A DNA stretch of 64,000 nt. Origin: CAMLJR01 sp964631955 (GTDB taxonomy: Bacteria > Pseudomonadota > Gammaproteobacteria > Pseudomonadales > CAMLJR01). Shown one piece after another: positions 24,202-32,062 of the stretch. The notes below the pieces were generated by a model. That model was not told where the DNA came from. It saw only the letters and a program-made list of their open reading frames with translations, and ran no database searches. The position numbers were made by a program, and so were the translations under genes. Location of the stretch: the NCBI GenBank assembly GCA_964631955.1, contig CAZWBA010000012.1, positions 1 to 64,000 of the forward strand. The letters are read 5' to 3'. Position 1 is the first letter of the stretch; each line of letters opens with the position of its first letter.

Positions 24202-24843
24202 ATGCTGTTTATATTTGACTGGGATGGTACGCTGATCGATTCTACAGGGCACATTGTTGCTGCCATGCAGCAGGCTGCCCGGGAGCTGGGTTTTCCGGTC
24301 CTTGCCGATGCGGCCGTACAGAACATCATCGGGCTCGGTTTACCCGAAGCGATCCTCGCCCTCTATCCCGAACTCGACGACGCGGCGCGGCATGAGCTCA
24401 GGCTCGGTTATGCGAAACATTACATCGCGCTCAATGAGGAGCCGCCCGGGTTGTTCGGCGGCGTGGCAGATACGCTCGATCGGCTGAAAATAGAAGGGCA
24501 TCACCTGGCGGTGGCGACCGGTAAGAGCCGGCGTGGATTGCAGCGTGTGCTCGGCCAGCTCGATATGCTCGATTATTTCCACGCGACGCGTTGTGCGGAT
24601 GAAACGCGGTCGAAGCCGCATCCGCAAATGCTGCACGAGCTGTTGGTCGAGCTGAAGGCGCCGGCTGAGCGGGCGGTTATGATCGGCGACACCGAATACG
24701 ATATGGCAATGGCCCAACAGGCGGACATGCCGCGCATCGGGGTCGATTATGGCGCGCACGAAGCTGACCGTTTACTGCGCTACGAGCCGGATATGCTGTT
24801 GAGCGATTTTCCCCAGTTGCTGCAATGGCGCGGGCTCAGATAA
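24202..24843 (+). CDS. HAD-superfamily hydrolase (phosphoglycolate phosphatase-like)
   Basis: A Mg2+-dependent phosphatase of HAD subfamily IA. Motif I FDWDGTLIDS (about 4-13) holds the nucleophile and acid aspartates, motif II is AVATGKSRRGL, the motif III lysine is in RSKPHPQMLHEL, and motif IV is MIGDTEYDMAMAQQA. The cap lies between residues 15 and 80. The 213-residue form beside rluC is conserved in Pseudomonas-type genomes; the substrate is not established. ATG 24202 is used; TTG 24196 (two more residues) has GAGGTCAGG at better spacing. Its end overlaps the end of convergent maf by eight bases. Confidence 0.88.
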   Translation: MLFIFDWDGTLIDSTGHIVAAMQQAARELGFPVLADAAVQNIIGLGLPEAILALYPELDDAARHELRLGYAKHYIALNEEPPGLFGGVADTLDRLKIEGHHLAVATGKSRRGLQRVLGQLDMLDYFHATRCADETRSKPHPQMLHELLVELKAPAERAVMIGDTEYDMAMAQQADMPRIGVDYGAHEADRLLRYEPDMLLSDFPQLLQWRGLR

Positions 24844-25414
24844 CGGCGGCGCCGGCGCGCTCCAGTAGTGTCACCAGGCGAATGAGCGGCAACCCGATCA
24901 GTGCATTGGGATCATCGCCCTCCAGCCGTTCGAACAGTGCTATTCCCAGCCCCTCAACCTTGAAGCTTCCCGCACAATCGAAGGGCTGTTCGCGTTCGAG
25001 ATAGCGCTCGATCTGTTCATCGGTCAAATCGCGAAACACCACGCTGAATCGCTCGACGACCGTGTCGTGCTGTTTGGTGTGGCTGTTGAGCAGGCAAAGA
25101 CCTGTAACGAATTCGACGCGCTGTCCGCGGCAGGCCTGTAATTGCCTCCTGGCGTTATCGATATGGCCGGGCTTGCCCAGAATTCGGCTATCGAAACTCG
25201 CAGCCTGGTCGGAGCCGATGATCAAATGCTGCGGGTACCGCAACGCCAGCGCTTTCGCCTTTGCATGAGCCAGCCGTTGCACGAGCATCTCCGGTGTTTC
25301 GGCAGGCAGCGCTGTTTCGTCGGTATCGGGACTGGCCCATTCGAAAGCGAGTCCCAGCTGCTCAAGCAGCCGACGTCGATAGGGGGAGCCGGAGGCGAGA
25401 ATGATCGGAAGCAT
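24836..25414 (-). CDS. maf: Maf-like nucleotide pyrophosphatase (YceF type)
   Basis: A Maf/HAM1-fold house-cleaning enzyme; the YceF subgroup hydrolyses 7-methyl-GTP. The 192-residue protein begins LPIILASGSPYRRRLLEQLG, the Maf signature, with PDTDETALPAETPEMLVQRLAHAKA and IIGSDQAASFDSRILGKPG carrying the catalytic acidic residue, and later DCAGSFKVEGLGIALFERLEGDDPNALIGLPL. In Pseudomonas relatives it also sits between the rluC/HAD genes and yceD-rpmF. It is on the minus strand, alone, and divergent from yceD. Confidence 0.92.
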   Translation of the reverse strand: MLPIILASGSPYRRRLLEQLGLAFEWASPDTDETALPAETPEMLVQRLAHAKAKALALRYPQHLIIGSDQAASFDSRILGKPGHIDNARRQLQACRGQRVEFVTGLCLLNSHTKQHDTVVERFSVVFRDLTDEQIERYLEREQPFDCAGSFKVEGLGIALFERLEGDDPNALIGLPLIRLVTLLERAGAAVI

Positions 25415-25533
25415 GTGCGGACGATTCCAGGGAGCGAGCGTGAGGAAGTGCCTGTAAAAGCAGGAATTCCGGGCGCGTTTTGGACGAAAATTGTTTTGAC
25501 AGGCGGAGAGGTCGGCCCTATGATTGCGCGCCT

Positions 25534-26076
25534 ATGTCAAGTACCCCCCTGCCCAAACAGGTCGATATCCGCAAATTGATCGCGGCCGATGCTGAAATTT
25601 CAGCGCGGGAGCCGCTGCAGAAGTTTGCGCGACTGGCGACGATGTTAGCAAAAACCGATGGGGCCGAGGCTAACGATGTCGAGTTGAAACTGCATCTCTA
25701 CGTCGACGAAGCCGGTAACAAGCGTATCGATGGAAATGTGCACGCCGATGTCATGGTGTTGTGTCAGCGCTGCCTGCAACCGATGCCGCTACCGATCGAC
25801 TCGACCTTTTCGGTTGGGGTGGTGTGGTCAGACGAGGAATCGAATCGGCTGCCGAAATATCTGGAGCCGTACATCGTCGATGAAGGTCCGCAGGATATTC
25901 GCGATCTGATCGAAGATGAATTGATACTGTGCGTTCCTTACGCGGCGTATCACGACGATGAAAATTGCGCCGGCGAATATCGGCAGGAAGTTGCGGAAGA
26001 AATCGTCGAGACGGAAAGGGAAGAAAAGCCGAATCCGTTTCAGGTGCTTGAGCAGTTGAAGCCGAAAAAGCACTAG
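25534..26076 (+). CDS. yceD: YceD/DUF177 protein (23S rRNA accumulation protein)
   Basis: YceD-family protein, needed for normal 23S rRNA accumulation and always placed before rpmF in this group. It is 180 residues from ATG 25534 (PLPKQVDIRKLIAADAEISAREPL at the start). The conserved cysteines are in VLCQRCLQPMPLPI and, later, DDENCAGEY, and the C-terminus has EEKPNPFQVLEQLKPKK, the family tail. The frame extends 18 codons upstream to a TTG, but that part is not family-like. It heads the yceD-rpmF-plsX-fab series. Confidence 0.9.
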   Translation: MSSTPLPKQVDIRKLIAADAEISAREPLQKFARLATMLAKTDGAEANDVELKLHLYVDEAGNKRIDGNVHADVMVLCQRCLQPMPLPIDSTFSVGVVWSDEESNRLPKYLEPYIVDEGPQDIRDLIEDELILCVPYAAYHDDENCAGEYRQEVAEEIVETEREEKPNPFQVLEQLKPKKH

Positions 26077-26091
26077 GGCGAAAGCGTCTGA

Positions 26092-26129
26092 ATTTATCGA
26101 TTCAAGTTTTATTTATTGATTCAAGCTGT
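26092..26129 (+). repeat. 19-bp imperfect tandem duplication between yceD and rpmF
   Basis: The units at 26092-26110 and 26111-26129 agree at 16 of 19 positions (shared atttat and gattcaag). They fill half of the 74-base yceD-rpmF spacer, upstream of the rpmF ribosome-binding site GAGGAATG. Confidence 0.75.
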
Positions 26130-26150
26130 TTGAAATAGAGGAATGCCAGC

Positions 26151-26333
26151 ATGGCCGTACAACAGAATCGCAAAACCCGTTCGCGTCGCGATATGCGTCG
26201 TTCGCACGATGCATTGACCGGACCGACGCTGTCGGTAGACGCCACCAGCGGTGAAACCCATCGTCGTCACCACGTGACTGCCGATGGATTTTATCGCGGT
26301 CGCAAAGTGATCCAGACTGGCGACGACGAATAA
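26151..26333 (+). CDS. rpmF: 50S ribosomal protein L32
   Basis: L32, a small late-assembly protein of the large subunit. The 60 residues begin MAVQQNRKTRSRRDMRRSHDA, the characteristic basic N-terminus, and end GFYRGRKVIQTGDDE. The four zinc cysteines present in some L32 forms are absent, as in other gammaproteobacterial L32 proteins. It sits between yceD and plsX, the standard arrangement that links ribosome and lipid synthesis genes. Confidence 0.97.
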   Translation: MAVQQNRKTRSRRDMRRSHDALTGPTLSVDATSGETHRRHHVTADGFYRGRKVIQTGDDE

Positions 26334-26375
26334 CGCGGGCCACTGGGTCGGCCTTTCGATTGACCTGATAAACAA

Positions 26376-26413
26376 TTGATCAGGCCTCTGCAAATTGACC
26401 AGGCCACTGCGAT
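26376..26413 (+). repeat. 19-bp imperfect tandem duplication covering the plsX start codon
   Basis: The units at 26376-26394 and 26395-26413 agree at 15 of 19 positions (ttga-caggcc-ctgc). Each begins with TTG; the second TTG (26395) is the plsX start. The first TTG is out of frame with plsX because 19 is not a multiple of three. Confidence 0.7.
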
Positions 26414-27447
26414 TAGCAATCGACACAATGGGCGGAGACTTCGGTCTCCGCTCTTCGCTTCCCGCCGCAATAAATAGCCTCGAACGATTTCCGCAATTAA
26501 CCCTCTCCCTGATCGGCAATGCCGCGCAGATTCGCGCAGAGCTGCCCGCAATTCATCCGCGCGCGACGATCATCGATGCTGTGCAAACCGTTGAAATGGA
26601 CGATCGTCCCGCCCATGCGCTGCGCCGAAAAACGCAGTCGTCGATGCGTATCGCGATCGATCTGCTGGCGCAGGGCGAGGTCGATGCCGTCGTCAGCGCG
26701 GGCAACACCGGTGCGCTGATGGCGATGGGTTTGCTGGTGCTGAAAACGTTGCCGGAAATCGAGCGGCCCGCCATATGCACGGCGGTTCCTACGCAGCGCG
26801 GGCATTGTTTGCTGCTCGATCTGGGCGCCAACGCCGATTGCACTGCGGAACAATTGCAGCAGTTCGCGCTATTGGGGAGTGCGCTGGCGCAGAGCAATGG
26901 AGTCATCAGCCCGCGCGTGGCATTGCTCAATATCGGCTCGGAAAATGGCAAGGGTAACGAGCAGGTCAAGCGTGCGGCCGAATTGTTATTGCACGATTCG
27001 CGGTTGAATTACTGCGGTTTCATCGAGGGCGATACATTATTTCGCGGCGATGTCGACGTAGTGGTCTGCGATGGCTTTACGGGTAATGTGGCATTGAAGG
27101 TGAGCGAAGGCACCGCACAATTAATTGCGGAGAAAGTGCGTCGACAGTTTTTTAGAAATACATGGACAAAAATGGCGGGATGGATGGCGCGCCCGGTATT
27201 GAAAGCGATATATCGCGAGCTCGATCCCCAGCAATACAATGGCGCCTGCCTGCTCGGTTTGCAGGGGCTCGTATTTAAAAGCCACGGCAGCAGCACGGTG
27301 GCCGGATTTGAAAATACCATCGCACGAGCAGTAAATGCCGTCGAGAAAAATCTGATCGAATTAATTTCGCAACAGCTTGCGCGTGTAGCAGTCGGTGCGA
27401 GCATCGATGGCGTACCGCTTACAAAAACGGGGAGAGGCGATGAATAA
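26395..27447 (+). CDS. plsX: Phosphate acyltransferase PlsX
   Basis: Converts acyl-ACP to acyl-phosphate for PlsY, the first step of phospholipid synthesis in this route. It has the N-terminal IDTMGGDFG, GAVVSAGNTGAL-type segment VDAVVSAGNTGALMAMGL, LLLDLGANADC, ALLNIGSENGKGN, GFIEGDTLFRGDVDVVVCDGFTGN and a 350-residue length, all typical. No ATG or GTG lies between the preceding stop and the conserved start, so TTG 26395 is required; it falls in a tandem duplication and lacks a clear ribosome-binding site, which may keep expression low. It overlaps fabD by eight bases. Confidence 0.95.
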   Translation: MTRPLRLAIDTMGGDFGLRSSLPAAINSLERFPQLTLSLIGNAAQIRAELPAIHPRATIIDAVQTVEMDDRPAHALRRKTQSSMRIAIDLLAQGEVDAVVSAGNTGALMAMGLLVLKTLPEIERPAICTAVPTQRGHCLLLDLGANADCTAEQLQQFALLGSALAQSNGVISPRVALLNIGSENGKGNEQVKRAAELLLHDSRLNYCGFIEGDTLFRGDVDVVVCDGFTGNVALKVSEGTAQLIAEKVRRQFFRNTWTKMAGWMARPVLKAIYRELDPQQYNGACLLGLQGLVFKSHGSSTVAGFENTIARAVNAVEKNLIELISQQLARVAVGASIDGVPLTKTGRGDE

Positions 27448-28381
27448 CCAACAATTGGCATTTGTATTTCCTGGGCAGGGATCGCAGAAAGTCGGCATGC
27501 TGGCCGATGTTGCTGCGGCGTATCCCGTCGTCGGGGAAACATTTGCCGAGGCGTCCGAAGCGCTCGGTTATGACATGTGGGAGATGGTTCAACAAGGTCC
27601 GCAGGAGGAATTGAATCTCACTGAAAAGACGCAGCCGATATTGCTGACAGCGAGCGTCGCCTTGTGGCGCGTATGGCAGCAGCGCGACGGTGCTCAACCC
27701 GGTTTGCTGGCAGGTCATAGCCTCGGCGAATTTTCCGCGCTGGTGTGTGCGGGCACTATCGAGTTTCGCGATGCGGTGAAGCTGGTTCGCGCACGCGGTC
27801 AGTTCATGCAAACTGCCGTTCCCGTTGGAATGGGCGCGATGGCTGCGGTGCTTGGTCTGGAAGACGAGCAAATCGTGAATATCTGCCGTGCGGCGACGAC
27901 GGGTAAAGAAATTGTCGAAGCGGTGAATTTCAATTCGCCGGGGCAGATCGTTATTGCAGGGACCGTCGAAGGCGTCGGCAGGGCGATCGAATTATGCAAG
28001 GCCGCCGGCTCGAAACGCGCTTTGCCATTGCCGGTCAGCGCGCCTTTCCACACATCATTGATGCGTCCTGCTGGCGACAGATTGCGCGAGGCGATGGCGG
28101 ATTTGAAATTCTCCGCGCCGAAAATTCCCGTCGTGCACAACGTTCATGCACAAACCGAAGCCGATCCCGAAAAAATCAAAGCGATCTTGTTCGAGCAGAT
28201 TTTTAGCCCGGTCCAGTGGACCCGGTGCGTGCAGACGCTCGCAGCGAAAGGCATTACCACCGCCGTTGAATGTGGACCGGGCAAGGTATTGTGCGGGCTC
28301 GTCAAGCGCATCGATAAAAATGTCAGCAGTCTCGGTATTGAAGATATTGCCGGTCTCGATGCAGCGCTCGCTGCGGTTTAA
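27440..28381 (+). CDS. fabD: Malonyl-CoA:ACP transacylase
   Basis: Transfers malonyl from CoA to ACP for chain extension. It starts NNQQLAFVFPGQGSQKVGML; the nucleophile is Ser94 in AGHSLGEFSALV, the binding arginine lies in VRARGQFMQ, and a later catalytic His is in APFHTSLM. It is 313 residues. GGAGAG at 27431 fixes ATG 27440, which lies inside the plsX end, so translation is coupled. Genes continue plsX-fabD-fabG-acpP-fabF. Confidence 0.97.
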   Translation: MNNQQLAFVFPGQGSQKVGMLADVAAAYPVVGETFAEASEALGYDMWEMVQQGPQEELNLTEKTQPILLTASVALWRVWQQRDGAQPGLLAGHSLGEFSALVCAGTIEFRDAVKLVRARGQFMQTAVPVGMGAMAAVLGLEDEQIVNICRAATTGKEIVEAVNFNSPGQIVIAGTVEGVGRAIELCKAAGSKRALPLPVSAPFHTSLMRPAGDRLREAMADLKFSAPKIPVVHNVHAQTEADPEKIKAILFEQIFSPVQWTRCVQTLAAKGITTAVECGPGKVLCGLVKRIDKNVSSLGIEDIAGLDAALAAV

Positions 28382-28424
28382 GGTGTGTTGGCGCTTTATC
28401 GTGAGAATGTTCAGGAGATGATTC

Positions 28425-29171
28425 ATGAGTGAAGAAATAAAAAAAGTGGCTCTCGTTACCGGCGCTAGTCGCGGCATCGGTCGCGCCATAGCTGAGGAGT
28501 TAGGCAGGCAAGGCCTGACGGTTATCGGTACGGCGACGACGGAATCCGGCGCGCAGGCCATCGATGCGCGCCTGCATGAAGCGGGTATCAATGGCGCGGG
28601 CATCTCGCTCAATGTTACTGATAGTGCTGCCGTCGATGCGGCGATCAAGGATATTACCGAGCGTTTCGGCACGCCGCTCATTCTCGTCAACAACGCGGGC
28701 ATTACGCGCGACAACCTCATGATGCGCATGAAGGACGAAGAGTGGAACGACGTTATCGATACCAATCTCAACGCGCTGTATCGCGTCACCAAGGCATGCC
28801 TGCGCGGCATGACGAAAGCGCGTTGGGGTCGCGTGGTGAACATCACGTCGGTGGTCGGTTCGATGGGCAATGCAGGTCAGGCGAATTACGCGGCGACCAA
28901 AGCCGGGGCAGAGGGTTTTACACGCGCACTGGCGCGCGAGCTCGGTTCACGCGCGGTCACCGTCAATAGCATCGCGCCGGGTTTCATCGATACCGATATG
29001 ACGCGCGAACTGCCGCAGGAGCAGCGCGACATGCTCGCAAAACAAATTCCGCTCGGCCGCCTGGGCGGCGCAGAAGAGATTGCAGCAGCGGTAGCGTTTT
29101 TGGTCAGCGACGCCGCAGGTTATATCACCGGCGAAACATTGCATGTCAATGGCGGTCTCTATATGGCTTGA
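28425..29171 (+). CDS. fabG: 3-oxoacyl-ACP reductase
   Basis: NADPH-dependent reduction of 3-ketoacyl-ACP, the first reductive step of elongation. A short-chain dehydrogenase of 248 residues: cofactor loop GASRGIG (13-19), NNAGI, and the catalytic triad Ser142 (NITSVVG), Tyr155 and Lys159 (YAATKAG). The ending GYITGETLHVNGGLYMA is typical. CAGGAG stands before the ATG, 43 bases after fabD. It is followed by a 358-base gap, longer than expected in this operon. Confidence 0.97.
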   Translation: MSEEIKKVALVTGASRGIGRAIAEELGRQGLTVIGTATTESGAQAIDARLHEAGINGAGISLNVTDSAAVDAAIKDITERFGTPLILVNNAGITRDNLMMRMKDEEWNDVIDTNLNALYRVTKACLRGMTKARWGRVVNITSVVGSMGNAGQANYAATKAGAEGFTRALARELGSRAVTVNSIAPGFIDTDMTRELPQEQRDMLAKQIPLGRLGGAEEIAAAVAFLVSDAAGYITGETLHVNGGLYMA

Positions 29172-29529
29172 GATTTATTTTGCCAGACCCTTAAGTTGCT
29201 GATTTGGATTGCTTTTTATGCTTACTTTGGGTAATTTGGCCGGCGCTGTGTTTTCTTGTCGGGAAAAACGGGTAAAATGCGGGCCTTCTCAGCACGGTGA
29301 GTTAGCGGAAACGCCGTGACTTGTCGGAAGCAATAGGTCACATCGTTTTTTTGCCACGAATAGTTTATGTCGAATACATCGATCATCTTCAGCGATGTAT
29401 TCAACGATGCGGTGAAACGCCGCTTGAAACGCATGCTGCGTTCATTATTAATCCGGTATTCCGCTGCCGGGCTCGATAATTGTGTCGCAGATGTCCAGTT
29501 TTTTTTGAACCTAGGAGTCGATAAAGACC
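29172..29529 (+). other. 358-base acpP upstream region with several inverted repeats
   Basis: No gene is seen. The stretch contains a GAAA-loop hairpin (GCGGAAACGC near 29308), a perfect 10-base dyad (29372-29402), and AACGCA-tgc-TGCGTT (29428-29442). A T-rich run and AGGAG (29513-29517) precede acpP. TAAAAT near 29273 could be a -10 element, but no good -35 is placed for it. The region most likely carries the separate promoter and leader that allow acpP to be expressed far above its neighbours. Confidence 0.5.
29372..29402. promoter_or_regulatory. Operator-like dyad upstream of acpP
   Basis: GAATACATCG (29372-29381) and CGATGTATTC (29393-29402) form a perfect 10-base inverted repeat with an 11-base spacer, so the half-site centres are 21 bp (two helical turns) apart. 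It could bind a dimeric regulator or fold as RNA; the sequence is not a site I recognise. Confidence 0.45.
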
Positions 29530-29766
29530 ATGAGTAGCATCGAAGAACGCGTTAAGAAAATCGTTGCCGAGCAGTTGGGCGTTAAGGAAGAAGACGTGCA
29601 GCCGTCAGCTTCCTTCGTCGAAGATCTCGGCGCGGATTCTCTTGACACGGTAGAGCTGGTGATGGCTCTCGAAGAGGAATTCGAGACCGAAATTCCCGAC
29701 GAAGAGGCCGAGAAAATCACCACTGTTCAATTGGCTGTCGACTACATCAAAAACAATCTGCAATAA
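29530..29766 (+). CDS. acpP: Acyl carrier protein
   Basis: Carries growing acyl chains on 4'-phosphopantetheine attached to Ser37 in LGADSLDTVELVMAL. The 78-residue acidic protein begins MSSIEERVKKIVAEQLGVKEEDV and is nearly identical in pattern to E. coli AcpP. AGGAG lies 12 bases upstream. It is flanked by a structured 358-base leader on one side and two terminator-like hairpins on the other, so it seems to form its own highly expressed transcript inside the fab cluster. Confidence 0.98.
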   Translation: MSSIEERVKKIVAEQLGVKEEDVQPSASFVEDLGADSLDTVELVMALEEEFETEIPDEEAEKITTVQLAVDYIKNNLQ

Positions 29767-29773
29767 AAGTCGT

Positions 29774-29793
29774 CGGCGCCTGGCGCCGCTTTT
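29774..29793 (+). terminator. Short hairpin just after acpP
   Basis: CGGCG (29774-29778) pairs with CGCCG (29784-29788) over a five-base loop, then CTTTT. It begins eight bases after the acpP stop and would partially end the transcript, letting some polymerase continue to fabF. Confidence 0.6.
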
Positions 29794-29859
29794 CTGCAGT
29801 GACATGTCCTTGTGAGATTGGTGCTGCAGTAAAACGATTTTCGCAGTGAAGGTACTAGC

Positions 29860-29900
29860 AAAAGCCGTTTCTATGTCATGTAGAACGGCTTTTGTTTTTT
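29860..29900 (+). terminator. Rho-independent terminator between acpP and fabF
   Basis: AAAAGCCGTT (29860-29869) pairs perfectly with AACGGCTTTT (29884-29893), followed by G and six Ts. It is the second hairpin after acpP and implies that fabF has its own promoter or depends on read-through. Confidence 0.82.
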
Positions 29901-29973
29901 CGGGATCCGTATTTTTGCTCTGTTCCTGACTCATTCAAACATTCATTGGGCAGCGAGCGATTGGGGGGAAAGC

Positions 29974-31215
29974 GTGTCGAAAAAAAGAATCGTGGTCACC
30001 GGACTGGGTATGCTGACCCCTGTCGGTAACGATGTCGTCTCAACATGGGACAGTATTCTTAATGGCCGCAGTGGCATCGGTCCCATCGAAACCTTCGATG
30101 CCTCCGCCTACAGCACGCGTTTCAGCGGTGCCGTCAAGGATTTCGATATCGCGCGATATTTCGATGTAAAAGAAGCGCGCAAGATGGATACGTTCATTCA
30201 GTACGGCATGGCTGCCGCGATTCAGGCGATAGAAGATAGTGGTTTACAGGCGACTGAAGAGACTGCGGACCGTATCGGTGCGGCAATTGGCTCGGGTATT
30301 GGCGGACTCAATAATATCGAAAAATGTCACGATATTATTTTGAATAGCAGTCCGCGGCGCATTTCCCCGTTTTTCGTCCCCGGCTCGATCATCAACATGA
30401 TCGCCGGAAACATTTCGATCAGATACGGTTTCAAGGGGCCGAATATCGCGCTCGTTACTGCGTGCACAACCGGTACCCATTGCATCGGCCTTGCCGCGCG
30501 CATGATTGCCTATGGCGATGCCGATGCCATGATCGTCGGTGGCGCAGAGATGTCGACAACGCCGGTCGGGCTCGGTGGTTTTGCTGCAGCGCGCGCATTG
30601 TCGCAGCGTAATGATGACCCGCAACGCGCGAGCCGGCCGTGGGACCGCGACCGCGACGGTTTCGTGCTGGGTGAGGGCGCCGGCGTGCTGGTGCTCGAGG
30701 AATACGAATTCGCCAGGCGTCGGGGCGCGCGCATTTATGCCGAGCTCACGGGCTTTGGCATGAGCGCCGATGCCTATCACATGACCTCTCCACCCGACGA
30801 TGGCAGCGGTGCGCTCGCGGCGATGCGCAATACCCTGCGCGATGCGAATATTTCCGTCGATGCAATCGATTACATCAATGCGCATGGCACCTCGACGCCT
30901 GCGGGCGATATCGCCGAAAGCCGTGCCGTCGAAATGCTGATGGGGGCCGCCGCAAAAAACGTTGCCGTGAGCTCGACCAAATCGATGACAGGCCATCTGC
31001 TCGGTGCAGCCGGCGCCATCGAAGCGATCTTTGCCGTGCTCGCGATTCGCGATCAGGTCGCGCCGCCGACGATCAACCTTGATAATCCGGATGACGGCTG
31101 CACATTGAATTACGTGCCGCACACCGCGCAGTCGATGAAAATCGATCACGCGCTGAGTAATTCATTCGGTTTCGGCGGCACCAACGGCAGTTTATTGTTT
31201 AGCCGTTTAACCTGA
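29974..31215 (+). CDS. fabF: 3-oxoacyl-ACP synthase II
   Basis: Condensing enzyme that elongates acyl-ACP with malonyl-ACP; FabF also sets the unsaturated/saturated balance at low temperature. It starts at GTG 29974 with GGGGGGAA upstream. The catalytic Cys164 is in LVTACTTGTHC, His about 303 in INAHGTSTPAGD, the Lys and second His (about 340) in TKSMTGHLLGAAG, and GFGGTNGSLLF ends the protein. Length 413 is standard. pabC follows after 10 bases. Confidence 0.97.
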   Translation: MSKKRIVVTGLGMLTPVGNDVVSTWDSILNGRSGIGPIETFDASAYSTRFSGAVKDFDIARYFDVKEARKMDTFIQYGMAAAIQAIEDSGLQATEETADRIGAAIGSGIGGLNNIEKCHDIILNSSPRRISPFFVPGSIINMIAGNISIRYGFKGPNIALVTACTTGTHCIGLAARMIAYGDADAMIVGGAEMSTTPVGLGGFAAARALSQRNDDPQRASRPWDRDRDGFVLGEGAGVLVLEEYEFARRRGARIYAELTGFGMSADAYHMTSPPDDGSGALAAMRNTLRDANISVDAIDYINAHGTSTPAGDIAESRAVEMLMGAAAKNVAVSSTKSMTGHLLGAAGAIEAIFAVLAIRDQVAPPTINLDNPDDGCTLNYVPHTAQSMKIDHALSNSFGFGGTNGSLLFSRLT

Positions 31216-31225
31216 GCCGGGTCCC

Positions 31226-32062
31226 GTGAAAGTTTTCGCCCTGCACAACGGCAAGCCGACCGCTGTTGTGCCTATTGCGAATCGCGGTCTTGCATACGGC
31301 GACGGTTTGTTCGAAACCATAAAAGTTATCGAAGGGCGCGCGCAGTTTTTAAATGAGCATCTGCAGCGGCTGAAACGCGATTGCACGCGTCTGGATATCG
31401 CTATGGATAGCGAAGCGCTGGAAAGCGAAATTGCGTCGTTTCTCGCAGCGCAACGAACCGGCGTTTTAAAAATTATTATTGCGCGCAGTTCTGCGTTGCG
31501 CGGATACGCCGCACCGTCGCATGCGGCTGCCGAACGTTTCCTGCAATTTCATCCGCAAGAATTCATCGATGATGCACGTGCTGCCGAGGGCGTTGCAGTG
31601 CGCATCTGTCGCCAGCGTTTGAGCGAGCAGCCCGCACTGGCGGGAATGAAGCATCTGAATCGCCTCGAACAGGTTCTGGCGCGAGCGGAATGGTCCGACA
31701 GTGCCATCGCTGAAGGTTTGATGCTCGATACACGGGGTCGACTCGTCGAAGGTACGATGAGCAATGTGTTCCTGGTGCAGGCAGGTCGCGCACTGACGCC
31801 GCGGCTGCATCGTTGCGGCGTGGCGGGCATTACCCGCGATATCATCCTGAATCGGTTGGCCGCGCATTGTGCGCCGGTCGTGGAAGACGATTTAACGCTC
31901 GACGATGTCTATCGTGCAGACGAGATTTTTCTGAGTAACAGCATTGTCGGAATTTTGCCGGTGCAAAAAATCGAATGCATTCGAAAATCCGTCGGCGATA
32001 TGACTATCGCTTTTCAAACCGCGCTGGCGCATTTAGTGGATAAGCATTTTACTGACCGATGA
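31226..32062 (+). CDS. pabC: Aminodeoxychorismate lyase
   Basis: PLP enzyme that cleaves 4-amino-4-deoxychorismate to p-aminobenzoate and pyruvate for folate synthesis. It is a class IV aminotransferase fold of 278 residues: IANRGLAYGDGLFETIKV near the N-terminus, the PLP lysine in LAGMKHLNRLEQVLAR, then GLMLDTRGRLVEGTMSNVFLV and EIFLSNSIVGILPV. The start is GTG 31226. Its TGA overlaps the ATG of mltG (ATGA), so the two are translationally coupled. Confidence 0.94.
   Translation: MKVFALHNGKPTAVVPIANRGLAYGDGLFETIKVIEGRAQFLNEHLQRLKRDCTRLDIAMDSEALESEIASFLAAQRTGVLKIIIARSSALRGYAAPSHAAAERFLQFHPQEFIDDARAAEGVAVRICRQRLSEQPALAGMKHLNRLEQVLARAEWSDSAIAEGLMLDTRGRLVEGTMSNVFLVQAGRALTPRLHRCGVAGITRDIILNRLAAHCAPVVEDDLTLDDVYRADEIFLSNSIVGILPVQKIECIRKSVGDMTIAFQTALAHLVDKHFTDR

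Noticed and set aside
30244..31149. Long open frame (301 codons) antisense to fabF
   Set aside because: Codon bias for GAT, AAT, CGC and TCG leaves few stops on the opposite strand; the translation is His/Arg/Ala rich and unlike any family.
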